From Sphaerothrix epifaneia (lineage in GTDB: Bacteria > Cyanobacteriota > Cyanobacteriia > Phormidesmidales > Phormidesmidaceae), in the NCBI RefSeq assembly GCF_042788235.1, contig NZ_JBHZOL010000087.1:1-64000 (forward strand): a DNA stretch of 64,000 nucleotides, read 5' to 3'. This document shows, one piece after another, positions 8,705 through 17,170 of the stretch. The notes under the pieces are model-generated. The model made no database searches, had not been told where the DNA came from, and saw nothing but the letters and a program-made list of their open reading frames with translations. Made by a program: the position numbers and the translations under genes. Within the stretch, counting starts at the first letter, position 1; every line of letters starts with the position of its first letter.

Positions 8705-11473
8705 ATGGCTGTGGGATCCTCTATGGACTTAGTTCTCTGTCATACAACGGCTGATTTTGATGCGCTAGGTGCGGCTGTGGGGGTATCGCGTCTGCAAGCG
8801 GGTACTCGCATTGTTTTAGCGGGTGGTTGTCACCCAACCGTACAAAACTTTTTAGCGCTCCACCGAGACGAGTATCCCCTGCTTGAGCGACGAGCCGTTG
8901 ACCCAGAAAAGATTCGATCGCTGGTTTTCGTCGATGCTCAGCAACGCCAGCGTTTTTTACCTGTCTTGGATTGGATTGAACTCGCAGAGCGGCAACACTT
9001 AGACATCACCATCTATGACCACCACCTCACAGCCGCAGCAGATATTGCCGCTCAAACGCTTGTCATTGAGCCAGTTGGGGCAACAACAACCCTCATCGCT
9101 GAAGTGCTACAGCAGCGAGGAATTCAGCTTTCTTTGGCGGAAGCGACGGTTATGGCTTTGGGGATCCATGTCGATACAGGCTCCCTGACGTATGAGCAAT
9201 CTACCGCACGAGATGCCAAAGCGCTGGCTTGGCTGATGGAACAAGGGGCTAGCCTGAGTGCCATTGCCGAGTTTGTAGAGCCGGGGCTATCACCACGGCT
9301 GCAGGATCTATTGCCGCAAGCGCTGAAACAGCTTCAGAGCCAAAGCCTTCAGGGCTATCAGCTTGCTTGGGTACTCTTGCCGTTAGATGGTTATTTACCC
9401 GGTTTGTCAAGTCTGGCGAGTCGGCTCATTTCGGTCACCCACAGTGACGTTTTGCTATTAGGCGCTCATTATGGGCTAAAAGAAAGCAAAACCGAAAAGC
9501 TGATCGTCATTGGCCGATCGCGCGATCGCCATCAGTTCGATGACGGCGTCAATCTTGCCCAACTCTTAGAGCCAATAGGGGGGGGCGGCCATGCCGCCGC
9601 TGCTGCGGCTATTGTTCGTAGCCAAAATCCGCAACAGACCTTTGCACAGCTAGTTGAACAACTTCAGCAGCAATTGCCTCATCCGCCGACCGCGCGTGAA
9701 TTAATGTCCTCGCCTGTACGCACTATTCGGCCACAAACCTCAATTGCCGAAGCCCAACGCATTTTGCTGCGTTATGGTCATTCAGGACTCTCTGTCGTCA
9801 ATTCGGCAGGAGATTTGGTAGGTATTATCTCGCGTCGAGATATAGACTTAGCGCTCCATCATGGCTTTAGTCACGCTCCCGTCAAAGGGTACATGAGCAC
9901 GCGCCTCAAAACCATCACCCCCGACACGTTGCTGCCAGAAATCGAAACGCTCATGGTGACTTACGATATTGGCCGCCTACCAGTTTTGAGTCAAAACCAA
10001 CTGGTTGGAATTGTCACCCGCACTGACGTCCTCAGGCAAAGGCAGCAAGGTCGCCTAGGCAAACAGCTAGCGCCAGATTCTACAGCGTCTGTGGCTCCCA
10101 CTGCTAAGACAGTGCAACAGAGGTTGACCCAGCGATTGCCGCTTCACCTCCAAGATATTTTGCAGATTATGGCCAACGCCGCTACCAAACGGGGATGGCA
10201 TCTCTATCTGGTAGGGGGGGCTGTACGTGATTTTTTCCTTACTGAGGCCAAAACGTTAGCGCTGCAAGATGTTGATCTCGTTGTAGACGGGTTTTACCAA
10301 AATGCGCAAGCGGGAGCGGGGGTAGAACTGGCACAGCTCGTACAACAGCAGTATCCAGCCGTTGAGCTGCAAGTTTATGGCCGTTTTCAAACGGCTGCTT
10401 TGATTTGGCACAGCCAGGAAGATCAACAACCCCTGATGATTGACATTGCCACGGCTCGTACTGAGTTTTATCCTTATCCCGCCGCCAATCCTGAAGTGGA
10501 AGCCAGTTCGATTCGCCAAGATTTGTACCGTCGTGACTTTACAATCAACGCCATGGCAGTTTGCCTGACACCGCCTCAGCCAGGTGTCTTGCTTGATTAC
10601 TTTGGTGGCCTGATTGATCTTCAAGAGCGGCAGGTACGGGTTCTACATGCCAACAGTTTTATCGAAGATCCGACGCGCATCTATCGGGCTGTCCGCTTTG
10701 CCGTGCGGCTAGAGTTTCGCATTGAGTCACAAACAGAAAGTTATATTCGCTATGCCCTTAGCAGCGGTATCTACAGCAAAATGCAGGAGCAAGTCGCTAA
10801 AGTACCTGCTCTACAAACTCGGCTCAAACGAGAGCTGCAGTACATTCTGGAGGCTCCCTACTGGCAATCGGCGCTTGGATTGCTCGATAAGCTAGGCGCG
10901 CTTAAGTGCCTGCACAGTTCTCTGGAGATGAGCGATCGCCTGTGGCACCAGTTAAGACGAGTCTCTCGTTGGTTAGAGCGCTTTCAGTTTCACTCAGCGA
11001 TCGCCCCCTGGCAACTCCGTCTAGAAGTTCTTATCGCTCAGCTTCAGCCCCGCTTTCGCCACACAGTCGCCACCAACCTCCAGTTGCCCAGCGAGACAAT
11101 TTACCGACTCAAACAGCTAGAAGCCGTTGAAGCTGAGCTAGCGCAAAATCTACCGACTGCTCAGCAGCCCAGTCAAATTGTGCGGCAGCTACGGCGCTAC
11201 GACTTACCTTTGTTATTGTTAATCAGTGCTCGTCAACCTCGGCCAACGGGTCAAAAAATTTGGCAATATTTGACTCAGTGGTCTCAGGTTAAAGCCCCCT
11301 TAGACGGCAACGATCTCAAAGCGCTCGGTTACCAGCCAGGCCCCCAATTTAAAGCCATCTTGGATGATGTCTTGGCAGCAACCCTGGATCAGCAATTGCA
11401 AACTCGACAAGAGGCGATCGCCTTTGTCACCGAGCATTATGCTATAACCGGGGCTTCCCGCCAGCGATCATAG
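8705..11473 (+). CDS. DHH phosphoesterase-CBS-CBS-tRNA nucleotidyltransferase fusion
   Basis: Four modules are seen in order. A DHH/DHHA1 phosphoesterase spans residues 7-320, with DFDALG, VDTGS, the DHH triad at 105-107 and GGGGHAAAA near 292. Two CBS domains follow at about 330-445. A class II nucleotidyltransferase starts near 490 with GGAVRD at 504-509 and the catalytic DVD at 522-524, then RRDFTINAMA and an RNA-binding helical tail. Similar fusions in cyanobacteria and Aquifex add CC or A to tRNA 3' ends in a split CCA system; which activity this one has cannot be read here. The DHH part suggests nanoRNA or cyclic-dinucleotide hydrolysis. Start could also be the ATG at 8723. Confidence 0.88.
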   Translation: MAVGSSMDLVLCHTTADFDALGAAVGVSRLQAGTRIVLAGGCHPTVQNFLALHRDEYPLLERRAVDPEKIRSLVFVDAQQRQRFLPVLDWIELAERQHLDITIYDHHLTAAADIAAQTLVIEPVGATTTLIAEVLQQRGIQLSLAEATVMALGIHVDTGSLTYEQSTARDAKALAWLMEQGASLSAIAEFVEPGLSPRLQDLLPQALKQLQSQSLQGYQLAWVLLPLDGYLPGLSSLASRLISVTHSDVLLLGAHYGLKESKTEKLIVIGRSRDRHQFDDGVNLAQLLEPIGGGGHAAAAAAIVRSQNPQQTFAQLVEQLQQQLPHPPTARELMSSPVRTIRPQTSIAEAQRILLRYGHSGLSVVNSAGDLVGIISRRDIDLALHHGFSHAPVKGYMSTRLKTITPDTLLPEIETLMVTYDIGRLPVLSQNQLVGIVTRTDVLRQRQQGRLGKQLAPDSTASVAPTAKTVQQRLTQRLPLHLQDILQIMANAATKRGWHLYLVGGAVRDFFLTEAKTLALQDVDLVVDGFYQNAQAGAGVELAQLVQQQYPAVELQVYGRFQTAALIWHSQEDQQPLMIDIATARTEFYPYPAANPEVEASSIRQDLYRRDFTINAMAVCLTPPQPGVLLDYFGGLIDLQERQVRVLHANSFIEDPTRIYRAVRFAVRLEFRIESQTESYIRYALSSGIYSKMQEQVAKVPALQTRLKRELQYILEAPYWQSALGLLDKLGALKCLHSSLEMSDRLWHQLRRVSRWLERFQFHSAIAPWQLRLEVLIAQLQPRFRHTVATNLQLPSETIYRLKQLEAVEAELAQNLPTAQQPSQIVRQLRRYDLPLLLLISARQPRPTGQKIWQYLTQWSQVKAPLDGNDLKALGYQPGPQFKAILDDVLAATLDQQLQTRQEAIAFVTEHYAITGASRQRS

Positions 11474-11546
11474 GGTGCTAGCATCAGCGGCGATCGCCAT
11501 TTATCCCTCAAACCCCCAAATTGCTCTCCCAACCAAACTGCTGACG

Positions 11547-12161
11547 ATGAAGCATTATCCTCGACTGCTCTTGAGTGTTTGTGCTGTTGCGGGCCTAGCA
11601 GGACTAGGAGCTGGCAGCTTCGTGCGTTTTTCCCATGTTGCCGGAGCTGATAAACTGCGCCTCGATCCAGACCAAGCTTTTCCAGCCCAGGCAGACTGGC
11701 CAGTTACGGCTTCTGAGGCTGAGTTTGATCAGCCTTTCCTGTCACCCGATCAAACCTATACGAACCGCGAGTCACGCGAAGCTCCGTTTGAATTTCAGCA
11801 AGAAGATAATTTCTCAGGAGAAACAGCCCCCTGGATTGAGCGATCGCCGACAGAAGAGGCGGTTGAGCCAGCAGCCACCTTTCGCCCCGCCGATCGTTCA
11901 TTCTCCCCTTCTGACTCAGAAACTATTAACGAAACTTTTGATCAAGCTCCTGTTGATGACAGCACCATGGGCGATCCCCTGCAAAACACCTCACCAGAGC
12001 CTTGGCTAGAGCCAGCAATTCCTGAGCCGACTCGGCAAACGCCAGTGATTCCAAGCGAAAGCAATAACCGTACCAGCCTGCCTGAAAAGACGGCTCCCAT
12101 GCCCCCTAGCTCAGATCTGCCAACTTCAGAGCTGCCAGCTTCAGCTGAAACCGACAGGTAA
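11547..12161 (+). CDS. Hypothetical membrane-anchored acidic, proline-rich protein
   Basis: I do not recognise this protein. From the ATG at 11547 it is 204 residues: a short basic start (MKHYPR), one hydrophobic helix at about residues 7-25, then a long low-complexity region rich in Pro, Ser, Glu, Thr and Asp with no predicted fold. It could be a signal peptide plus a disordered secreted chain, or a membrane anchor with a periplasmic tail. An earlier in-frame start at 11475 exists but adds a non-signal-like extension. It follows the nucleotidyltransferase fusion by about 75 bases on the same strand. Confidence 0.6.
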   Translation: MKHYPRLLLSVCAVAGLAGLGAGSFVRFSHVAGADKLRLDPDQAFPAQADWPVTASEAEFDQPFLSPDQTYTNRESREAPFEFQQEDNFSGETAPWIERSPTEEAVEPAATFRPADRSFSPSDSETINETFDQAPVDDSTMGDPLQNTSPEPWLEPAIPEPTRQTPVIPSESNNRTSLPEKTAPMPPSSDLPTSELPASAETDR

Positions 12162-12200
12162 CGAATGAAATGCAGACATCTCGCAGCAGCGAATGAGAGC

Positions 12201-12238
12201 AATTTAGTTATAATTTGTTGCAGATGTATAACTAAATT
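12201..12238. promoter_or_regulatory. Perfect 12-base inverted repeat just before a start codon
   Basis: AATTTAGTTATA (12201-12212) and TATAACTAAATT (12227-12238) are exact reverse complements separated by 14 bases. The repeat ends 5 bases before the ATG at 12244 and occupies the place where a ribosome-binding site would be; no Shine-Dalgarno sequence is visible. It could be an operator, a translation-controlling hairpin or part of the core promoter (it contains TATAAT at 12210-12215). Confidence 0.6.
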
Positions 12239-12243
12239 TTTTC

Positions 12244-12570
12244 ATGAACAATCCTGTCGTTCATGCCTTTTTTATCGGTAGAGTTCTAGCAGAGACGCTC
12301 AGTGAACGGGCTGAGCAATTGGTTTCTGAAGGACTCAGTAATCTCGGTCGATTTGATGCCGAGCAGCGCGAAAATTTACGGAATTTCACAGAAGAAGTTT
12401 TAGTCAAAGCTCAGCAAGCCGAAGCCGAAGCCCTTAGCCAGCCACCAACCGCGGCTAGCGGGGGTAGCGAAGTTCCCACCCAAGATTTGCAAGCGACGAT
12501 TGACAACCTCAGAGCAGAAATTGCTCAGGTCAGAGCGACTCTACAGCAGTATCGTACTACGGCCAATTAA
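12244..12570 (+). CDS. Conserved cyanobacterial helical protein, phasin-like (possibly DUF6825)
   Basis: This 108-residue soluble protein is almost wholly helical. Residues 1-62 (with GRVLAETLSERAEQL and NFTEEVLVKAQQAEAEA) form an amphipathic helix pair, a Gly/Ser/Pro hinge follows, and residues 80-105 form a short coiled coil (DLQATIDNLRAEIAQVRATL). I believe it matches a cyanobacterial and plastid conserved family often labelled DUF6825, but this is from memory of the pattern. No enzymatic motif is present. The unusual inverted repeat directly upstream suggests regulated expression. Confidence 0.65.
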   Translation: MNNPVVHAFFIGRVLAETLSERAEQLVSEGLSNLGRFDAEQRENLRNFTEEVLVKAQQAEAEALSQPPTAASGGSEVPTQDLQATIDNLRAEIAQVRATLQQYRTTAN

Positions 12571-12641
12571 AGCGGTTTCCGCTTGTATATCTTTCAATTC
12601 TTTCTCAACTAACCGCATTGACCTAGTCGCCAGGAGCCTGA

Positions 12642-14558
12642 GTGTCTGCCCTCTCTAGAGATCCAGAATCATCTTCAGCTGCCGCTGCCAAACCGGACGA
12701 ATTGACTGCACTTGAAGCCACTGCCTCCTCCAACCCGGCAGCAGCCGCCAGCGCAGCCAATGCTCACGTATTGGATCATTCCGCTGCGTCAAATTTGGAA
12801 GTCAACCCCCTTTCTTCGTCTCTGTCTGGTGCTGGCTTATCGCCTCAGTCTTCAACTAGCAACAAACGCCCGCAGTACTACACTGAAAAAGCCTATCGGT
12901 GGAACCGTAGCCATTATTCTGCCACGCGTCGCTTTGTAGACATTTGGTCATTTGTGCTCAGGCTGATCTCAGCCCGCTGGCTTTATAACAAAGCCTGGAG
13001 CTATACCAGTCAAACCATCACCCCTGACAAGCAAGCCATTCGGCGACGACGGCAAGCTATTTGGGTGCGTGAAACGTTACTGGATTTAGGCCCTACTTTC
13101 ATCAAGGTGGGTCAGTTCTTTTCGACTCGCGCTGACTTATTTCCAGTTGAGTACGTTGAGGAACTTTCCAAGCTGCAGGATCGTGTGCCTGCTTTTAGCT
13201 ATGACCAAACCCGTCAGATTATCGAAGAGGATCTGGGTAAACCGATTCAATCGCTATACCGCAGCTTTGACCCCATTCCTCTAGCTGCAGCCAGTTTGGG
13301 GCAGGTTCACCGAGCCCAACTGCATTCTGCGGAAGAAGTGGTTGTCAAAGTGCAACGGCCTGGTTTAAAGAAGCTTTTTAGCATTGACCTAAAAATCTTA
13401 AAAGGCATTGCTCATTACTTTCAAAGCCATCCAGAGTGGGGACGAGGGCGAGACTGGTTAGGTATTTACGAAGAATGCTGCCGCATTTTGTGGGAAGAGA
13501 TTGATTACTTAACCGAAGGTCGTAATGCGGATACCTTCCGTCGTAATTTTGCTGAGGAAAATTGGGTCAAGGTTCCTCGGGTTTACTGGCGATATGCCTC
13601 CCCTAGAGTCTTGACGCTGGAATATTTGCCAGGGATCAAGATCAGCCATTACGAAGCCTTGGAAGCGGCAGGCTTAGATCGCAAACGGCTTGCTTATTTA
13701 GGCGCTAGAGCTTATCTTCAGCAACTCTTAAACGATGGCTTTTTCCACGCCGATCCTCATCCTGGTAATATTGCGGTGAGTCCAGAAGGGGAACTGATCT
13801 TTTACGACTTCGGCATGATGGGCCAAGTTCAACCCCTGACTCGCGATCGCCTGATGCGTACCTTTCTGGGCATTGCTCAACGAGACGCGGATCGGGTAAT
13901 GGCTTCTCTAATTGAGTTAGGGGCTTTAGCTGAGATCGACGATATGGGGCCAGTCCGACGATCTATCCAGTATATTCTGGATAACTTCATGGATCAGCCC
14001 TTTGAAGAGCAGTCTATCGGCGCGATTAGTGATGATCTCTATGCAGTCGCTTACGATCAACCTTTTCGTTTTCCAGCTACTTTTACTTTCGTCATGCGCG
14101 CCTTCTCAACCTTAGAAGGTGTTGGCAAAGGGCTAGACCCTGACTTTAACTTTATGGAAGCTGCTAAACCTTTTGCAACACAGCTTATGGCCAACGGCAA
14201 CTCGACAGACCCCAATAACAGTTTACTCGGTGAGCTAGGCCGCCAAGCAGCTCAGGTTAGCAGTACCGCATTAGGTCTGCCTCGGCGAATTGAAGATACG
14301 CTAGAAAAGCTAGAGAGAGGCGATATCCGAGTTCGAGTTCGCTCTATTGAAACTGACCGCATTTTGCGGCGGGTAAGCGGTGTTAACATGGCCACTAACT
14401 ACTGCTTGCTGATTGGGGCGTTTACGCTTTCAGCCACTATTCTGCTGGTCTATGATTTCTTTTGGTTAGCCGGAATAGCTGCTGCGATCGCCGCCTTAAC
14501 GGGATTTGCCCTAGTGCGACTTTTAATGCGGCTTAGTCGTGCTGAACGCCTACCTTAA
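12642..14558 (+). CDS. ABC1/UbiB/AarF family atypical kinase
   Basis: Members of this family are protein-kinase-like ATPases acting on isoprenoid quinone or lipid metabolism at membranes. The first 90 or so residues are an Ala/Ser-rich extension. The kinase-like core has the family's KxGQ helix (FIKVGQFFSTRADLFP), the alanine-rich loop AAASLGQVHRA in place of a glycine loop, the lysine in VVVKVQRPG, HADPHPGNI for the catalytic loop and DFGMMG for metal binding. Two hydrophobic helices lie at the C-terminus. The GTG at 12642 is supported by AGGAG seven bases upstream. A PP2C phosphatase gene follows after 20 bases. Confidence 0.92.
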   Translation: MSALSRDPESSSAAAAKPDELTALEATASSNPAAAASAANAHVLDHSAASNLEVNPLSSSLSGAGLSPQSSTSNKRPQYYTEKAYRWNRSHYSATRRFVDIWSFVLRLISARWLYNKAWSYTSQTITPDKQAIRRRRQAIWVRETLLDLGPTFIKVGQFFSTRADLFPVEYVEELSKLQDRVPAFSYDQTRQIIEEDLGKPIQSLYRSFDPIPLAAASLGQVHRAQLHSAEEVVVKVQRPGLKKLFSIDLKILKGIAHYFQSHPEWGRGRDWLGIYEECCRILWEEIDYLTEGRNADTFRRNFAEENWVKVPRVYWRYASPRVLTLEYLPGIKISHYEALEAAGLDRKRLAYLGARAYLQQLLNDGFFHADPHPGNIAVSPEGELIFYDFGMMGQVQPLTRDRLMRTFLGIAQRDADRVMASLIELGALAEIDDMGPVRRSIQYILDNFMDQPFEEQSIGAISDDLYAVAYDQPFRFPATFTFVMRAFSTLEGVGKGLDPDFNFMEAAKPFATQLMANGNSTDPNNSLLGELGRQAAQVSSTALGLPRRIEDTLEKLERGDIRVRVRSIETDRILRRVSGVNMATNYCLLIGAFTLSATILLVYDFFWLAGIAAAIAALTGFALVRLLMRLSRAERLP

Positions 14559-14578
14559 CCCCGGAGGTGCCGAACTCG

Positions 14579-15322
14579 ATGAAACTCTTCTTTGCAGGCT
14601 TAACCGATCCGGGTCTGCTGCGCGCCAACAATCAAGACGCTTACTATCTAGATCCAGAAGGCCGTTTTTTTATCGTGGCAGACGGTATGGGTGGGCATGC
14701 CGGGGGGCAAGAAGCGAGTCGGTTGGCCACCGATGTAATGAGCGCCTACCTCAATCAGCATTGGTGCTTAGCCCAGTCATCCAAAGAATTGCTTCATAGC
14801 GCCTTTCTAAGCGCTAACGAGGCCATTTTGAAAGACCAAAACCATCATCCGGAACGCTCCGATATGGGCACAACGGCCGTTGTCCTCATGTTTCGAGATG
14901 AAGAGGTTTGGAGTGCCCATGTAGGCGATTCTCGTCTCTACCGGCTTAGAGGTGCCAAGCTAGAACAGTTAACCGAGGATCACACCTGGGTAGCCCGTGC
15001 CATTCGTGAGGGTGAATTGACCCCAGAACAGTCTAAAAGCCATCCTTGGCGACATGTTCTCTCTCAGTGCCTTGGCCGTGAGGATTTATTGCAAATCAGC
15101 CTGCAAATGGTAACAGCTCAAGCAGGCGATCGCTTTTTGCTATGCAGTGACGGCCTGACAGAAGAATTATCCGACCAAGTCATTGCAGGCCAGCTCAAAT
15201 CGATTCGAGCCTGTGAAGCTGCCGTTAGCACCCTTGTAGAAGCCGCTAAAGAGCGAGGTGGCCGCGACAACATTACGGTTGTTGTTCTCTATCTGCAGGG
15301 CGAACTCTCTTCAGCCAGCTAA
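14579..15322 (+). CDS. PP2C-type (PPM) Ser/Thr protein phosphatase
   Basis: This is a metal-dependent protein serine/threonine phosphatase of 247 residues. The PPM motifs are all present: NNQDAYY, VADGMGGHAGG with two metal-binding aspartate/glycine positions, GTTAVVL, HVGDSRLYRL, TEDHT, LLCSDGLTE and GRDNITVVV. There is no sensor or membrane domain. The ATG at 14579 is preferred because GGAGG lies 11 bases upstream; a GTG at 14567 overlaps that ribosome-binding site. It is probably cotranscribed with the ABC1 kinase gene, which hints at a kinase/phosphatase pair, though no substrate is known. Confidence 0.93.
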   Translation: MKLFFAGLTDPGLLRANNQDAYYLDPEGRFFIVADGMGGHAGGQEASRLATDVMSAYLNQHWCLAQSSKELLHSAFLSANEAILKDQNHHPERSDMGTTAVVLMFRDEEVWSAHVGDSRLYRLRGAKLEQLTEDHTWVARAIREGELTPEQSKSHPWRHVLSQCLGREDLLQISLQMVTAQAGDRFLLCSDGLTEELSDQVIAGQLKSIRACEAAVSTLVEAAKERGGRDNITVVVLYLQGELSSAS

Positions 15323-15702
15323 ATCTTTGCAGATCGCCACAGATCGCCAACTTTGCTCAAATTTAAAGGCGTAAAGGTTATTTTATGGTAGCCATTTATA
15401 CCGCTACCACCGAATTGTTTGCGCTGAGCATTTTTACCTATGGGCAAATGTTAGATCTGCTGCGAGGAGTATTCCTCTATGTGACAAGGAAAAGTACTCC
15501 TCTGTGTAATGGCAGACCTTGAAGCAGTTATTAAAATTTGAACTTAAGTCTCTAGACCGATAGCCATTTTGTCAAACAGTTGTTATATTTTGTAAACAAC
15601 TAGAGATTTAGGGAATTTCTCCCAGTTCCTACTCAGAATTTCTGGTTGCCGGGGGATAGATTCTCCCTAGCTAACGTTATCTCTCAGCCTATGGAGGTTG
15701 CT
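15323..15702 (+). promoter_or_regulatory. nblA leader region with inverted and direct repeats
   Basis: This 380-base region upstream of nblA is rich in symmetry. GAGGAGTA (15464-15471) is the exact reverse complement of TACTCCTC (15495-15502), and AGTATTCCTCTATGTG (15468-15483) is nearly repeated at 15493-15508. Further down, AGTTGTT (15578-15584) and AACAACT (15595-15601) flank the AT-rich ATATTTTGTA. A 45-codon open frame with hydrophobic character runs from ATG 15385 to 15522. No canonical NtcA GTA-N8-TAC site was seen. Which elements are promoter, operator or RNA structure is not resolved. Confidence 0.5.
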
Positions 15703-15897
15703 ATGCACGAATCTAACAAGCTCTCTCTCGAACAAGAGTTCAGCCTGCGGTCTTTTGAAACTCAGGTACAACGCATGAGCCGTGAGCAAGCCCAGCAGTT
15801 TTTAGTCAAACTGTATGAGCAGATGATGATGCGTGAAACTTTGTACAAAAGTTTCTTAAAACAAGAGTGGGGCATTGAGCCTAGCCCTGAGTTTTAA
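15703..15897 (+). CDS. nblA: Phycobilisome degradation protein NblA
   Basis: NblA is a small helical adaptor that binds phycobilisomes and the Clp protease during nitrogen or sulphur starvation, triggering bleaching. The 64-residue product has the family pattern LSLEQEFSLRSFETQV, then a helix ending in LYEQMMMRETLYKSFLK, and is the usual length. The ATG at 15703 has GGAGG at 15693-15697, five bases upstream. The gene stands alone, with an unusually repeat-rich leader. In other cyanobacteria nblA is strongly induced by nutrient stress. Confidence 0.95.
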   Translation: MHESNKLSLEQEFSLRSFETQVQRMSREQAQQFLVKLYEQMMMRETLYKSFLKQEWGIEPSPEF

Positions 15898-16186
15898 GGC
15901 ATCCGTCGTTAGTCAGGTATGGCGACCTCCCTCTCTTGCTCCAGTCCGGTGGAAGGGAGCCAGGGATAACGGGGCGTCTATTCTCTTCTACTCGACTCGT
16001 TTCGTTTCTAGCGTTCGAACTCCTCACATCTCTTTTTAATTTTTGTATTTTTACTCTCTAAAATCATCTCTATTCAGCTTCTGCGGTAGGGTATAAGCAT
16101 TGTTCTTCACGGGATAGGTACGCCAGAGTGGTACCTTAAGCAAAGAAGCCCTTTATCGAGTCGCTGCTCCGTTCAATAGAGCCAAA

Positions 16187-17068
16187 ATGTACCAGCGTAT
16201 TCTTATTTGTACAGATTTTTCTGACGGTCTTTATCGCTTTGTCGACTTTGTTCCTGACCTAGTAGCGGGCGGGGCGCAGTATATTGTCTTTTTTCACAAC
16301 GTCCCCTTAGAAACAGATCGAGAAATTCCGCGAGTTGACACAGACAAAATTGAAGCGGCAAAAGCGCGGCTTGCGATCGCCTTGAGTGCCGTCCCTGAGG
16401 ATGTAACAGTTAAGGTTGAAGTGCAGTCAGGCCGTGCAATTGACAACATCTTAAAGCAGGCAGAAGTCCACGACGCAGATGTGATTTTGCTGGGGATGCC
16501 AACGCGATCGCTGCTAAGTGAAAAGATTTTTGGTAGCACTACGGTTGAGCTATCTGAGCGAACATCTGTACCCTTACTAATTTTACGTCCTCAGCTAATC
16601 TCTGCTTATACGACAGAAGAATTAGCCTTGCGCTGTCAGCACTTGTTTCGCTACTTTTTAATTCCTTACGATGGCAGCGATGGAGCCGATTATCTGGTTG
16701 ATCAAATTAAACAGCAGGCTCAAGCCAGGCCCAATCGGGCTTTAGAAACCTGTCGTCTCTGCTGGGTGGTTGACGATAGCACCCGTCGGGAGCTACAGGT
16801 GGAAGATCCCGTGGCGGCAGCAGAAGAAAAGCTAGCGTCGGTTAAAGCCAGTCTCGACAGTTTAGAGATGCAAGTTAAAACCGAAGTTCGCCAAGGTATT
16901 CCTATTGAGGAAATTCTCAAGGCCGCCGAAATTCACGACATCAGCGCGATCGCAGTTTGCCCAGGGAGCAAAGGACGATTTTTTAAGTGGTCAGTCCCCA
17001 GCATGACCCAAGACATTTTACGTCGCAGTTGGCATCCGGTTATTTACTTTCCACCCAAACAACGCTAA
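16187..17068 (+). CDS. Tandem universal stress protein (UspA family)
   Basis: The 293-residue protein contains two UspA-type alpha/beta domains, about residues 1-140 and 155-290. The first has the ATP-binding glycine pattern LLGMPTRSLLSEKIFGSTTVELSERTSV with GS-T spacing. The second is weaker (CPGSKGRFFKWSVPSMTQDIL) and may not bind nucleotide. Such proteins are nucleotide-dependent stress regulators with few known partners. It converges on the Ser/Thr kinase gene, with a 100-base gap. The 289-base spacer before it (15898-16186) shows only a weak CTCCCT/AGGGAG pair after nblA. Confidence 0.88.
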   Translation: MYQRILICTDFSDGLYRFVDFVPDLVAGGAQYIVFFHNVPLETDREIPRVDTDKIEAAKARLAIALSAVPEDVTVKVEVQSGRAIDNILKQAEVHDADVILLGMPTRSLLSEKIFGSTTVELSERTSVPLLILRPQLISAYTTEELALRCQHLFRYFLIPYDGSDGADYLVDQIKQQAQARPNRALETCRLCWVVDDSTRRELQVEDPVAAAEEKLASVKASLDSLEMQVKTEVRQGIPIEEILKAAEIHDISAIAVCPGSKGRFFKWSVPSMTQDILRRSWHPVIYFPPKQR

Positions 17069-17170
17069 TCACGACGCTGAGCAACCATTTAAGCTGGATA
17101 TACAAGGGATAGAAAGCCTTAACTCAGGTGTACCCTTCACTTCGAGTTTTATACTGAGTAACCCTTAAGC

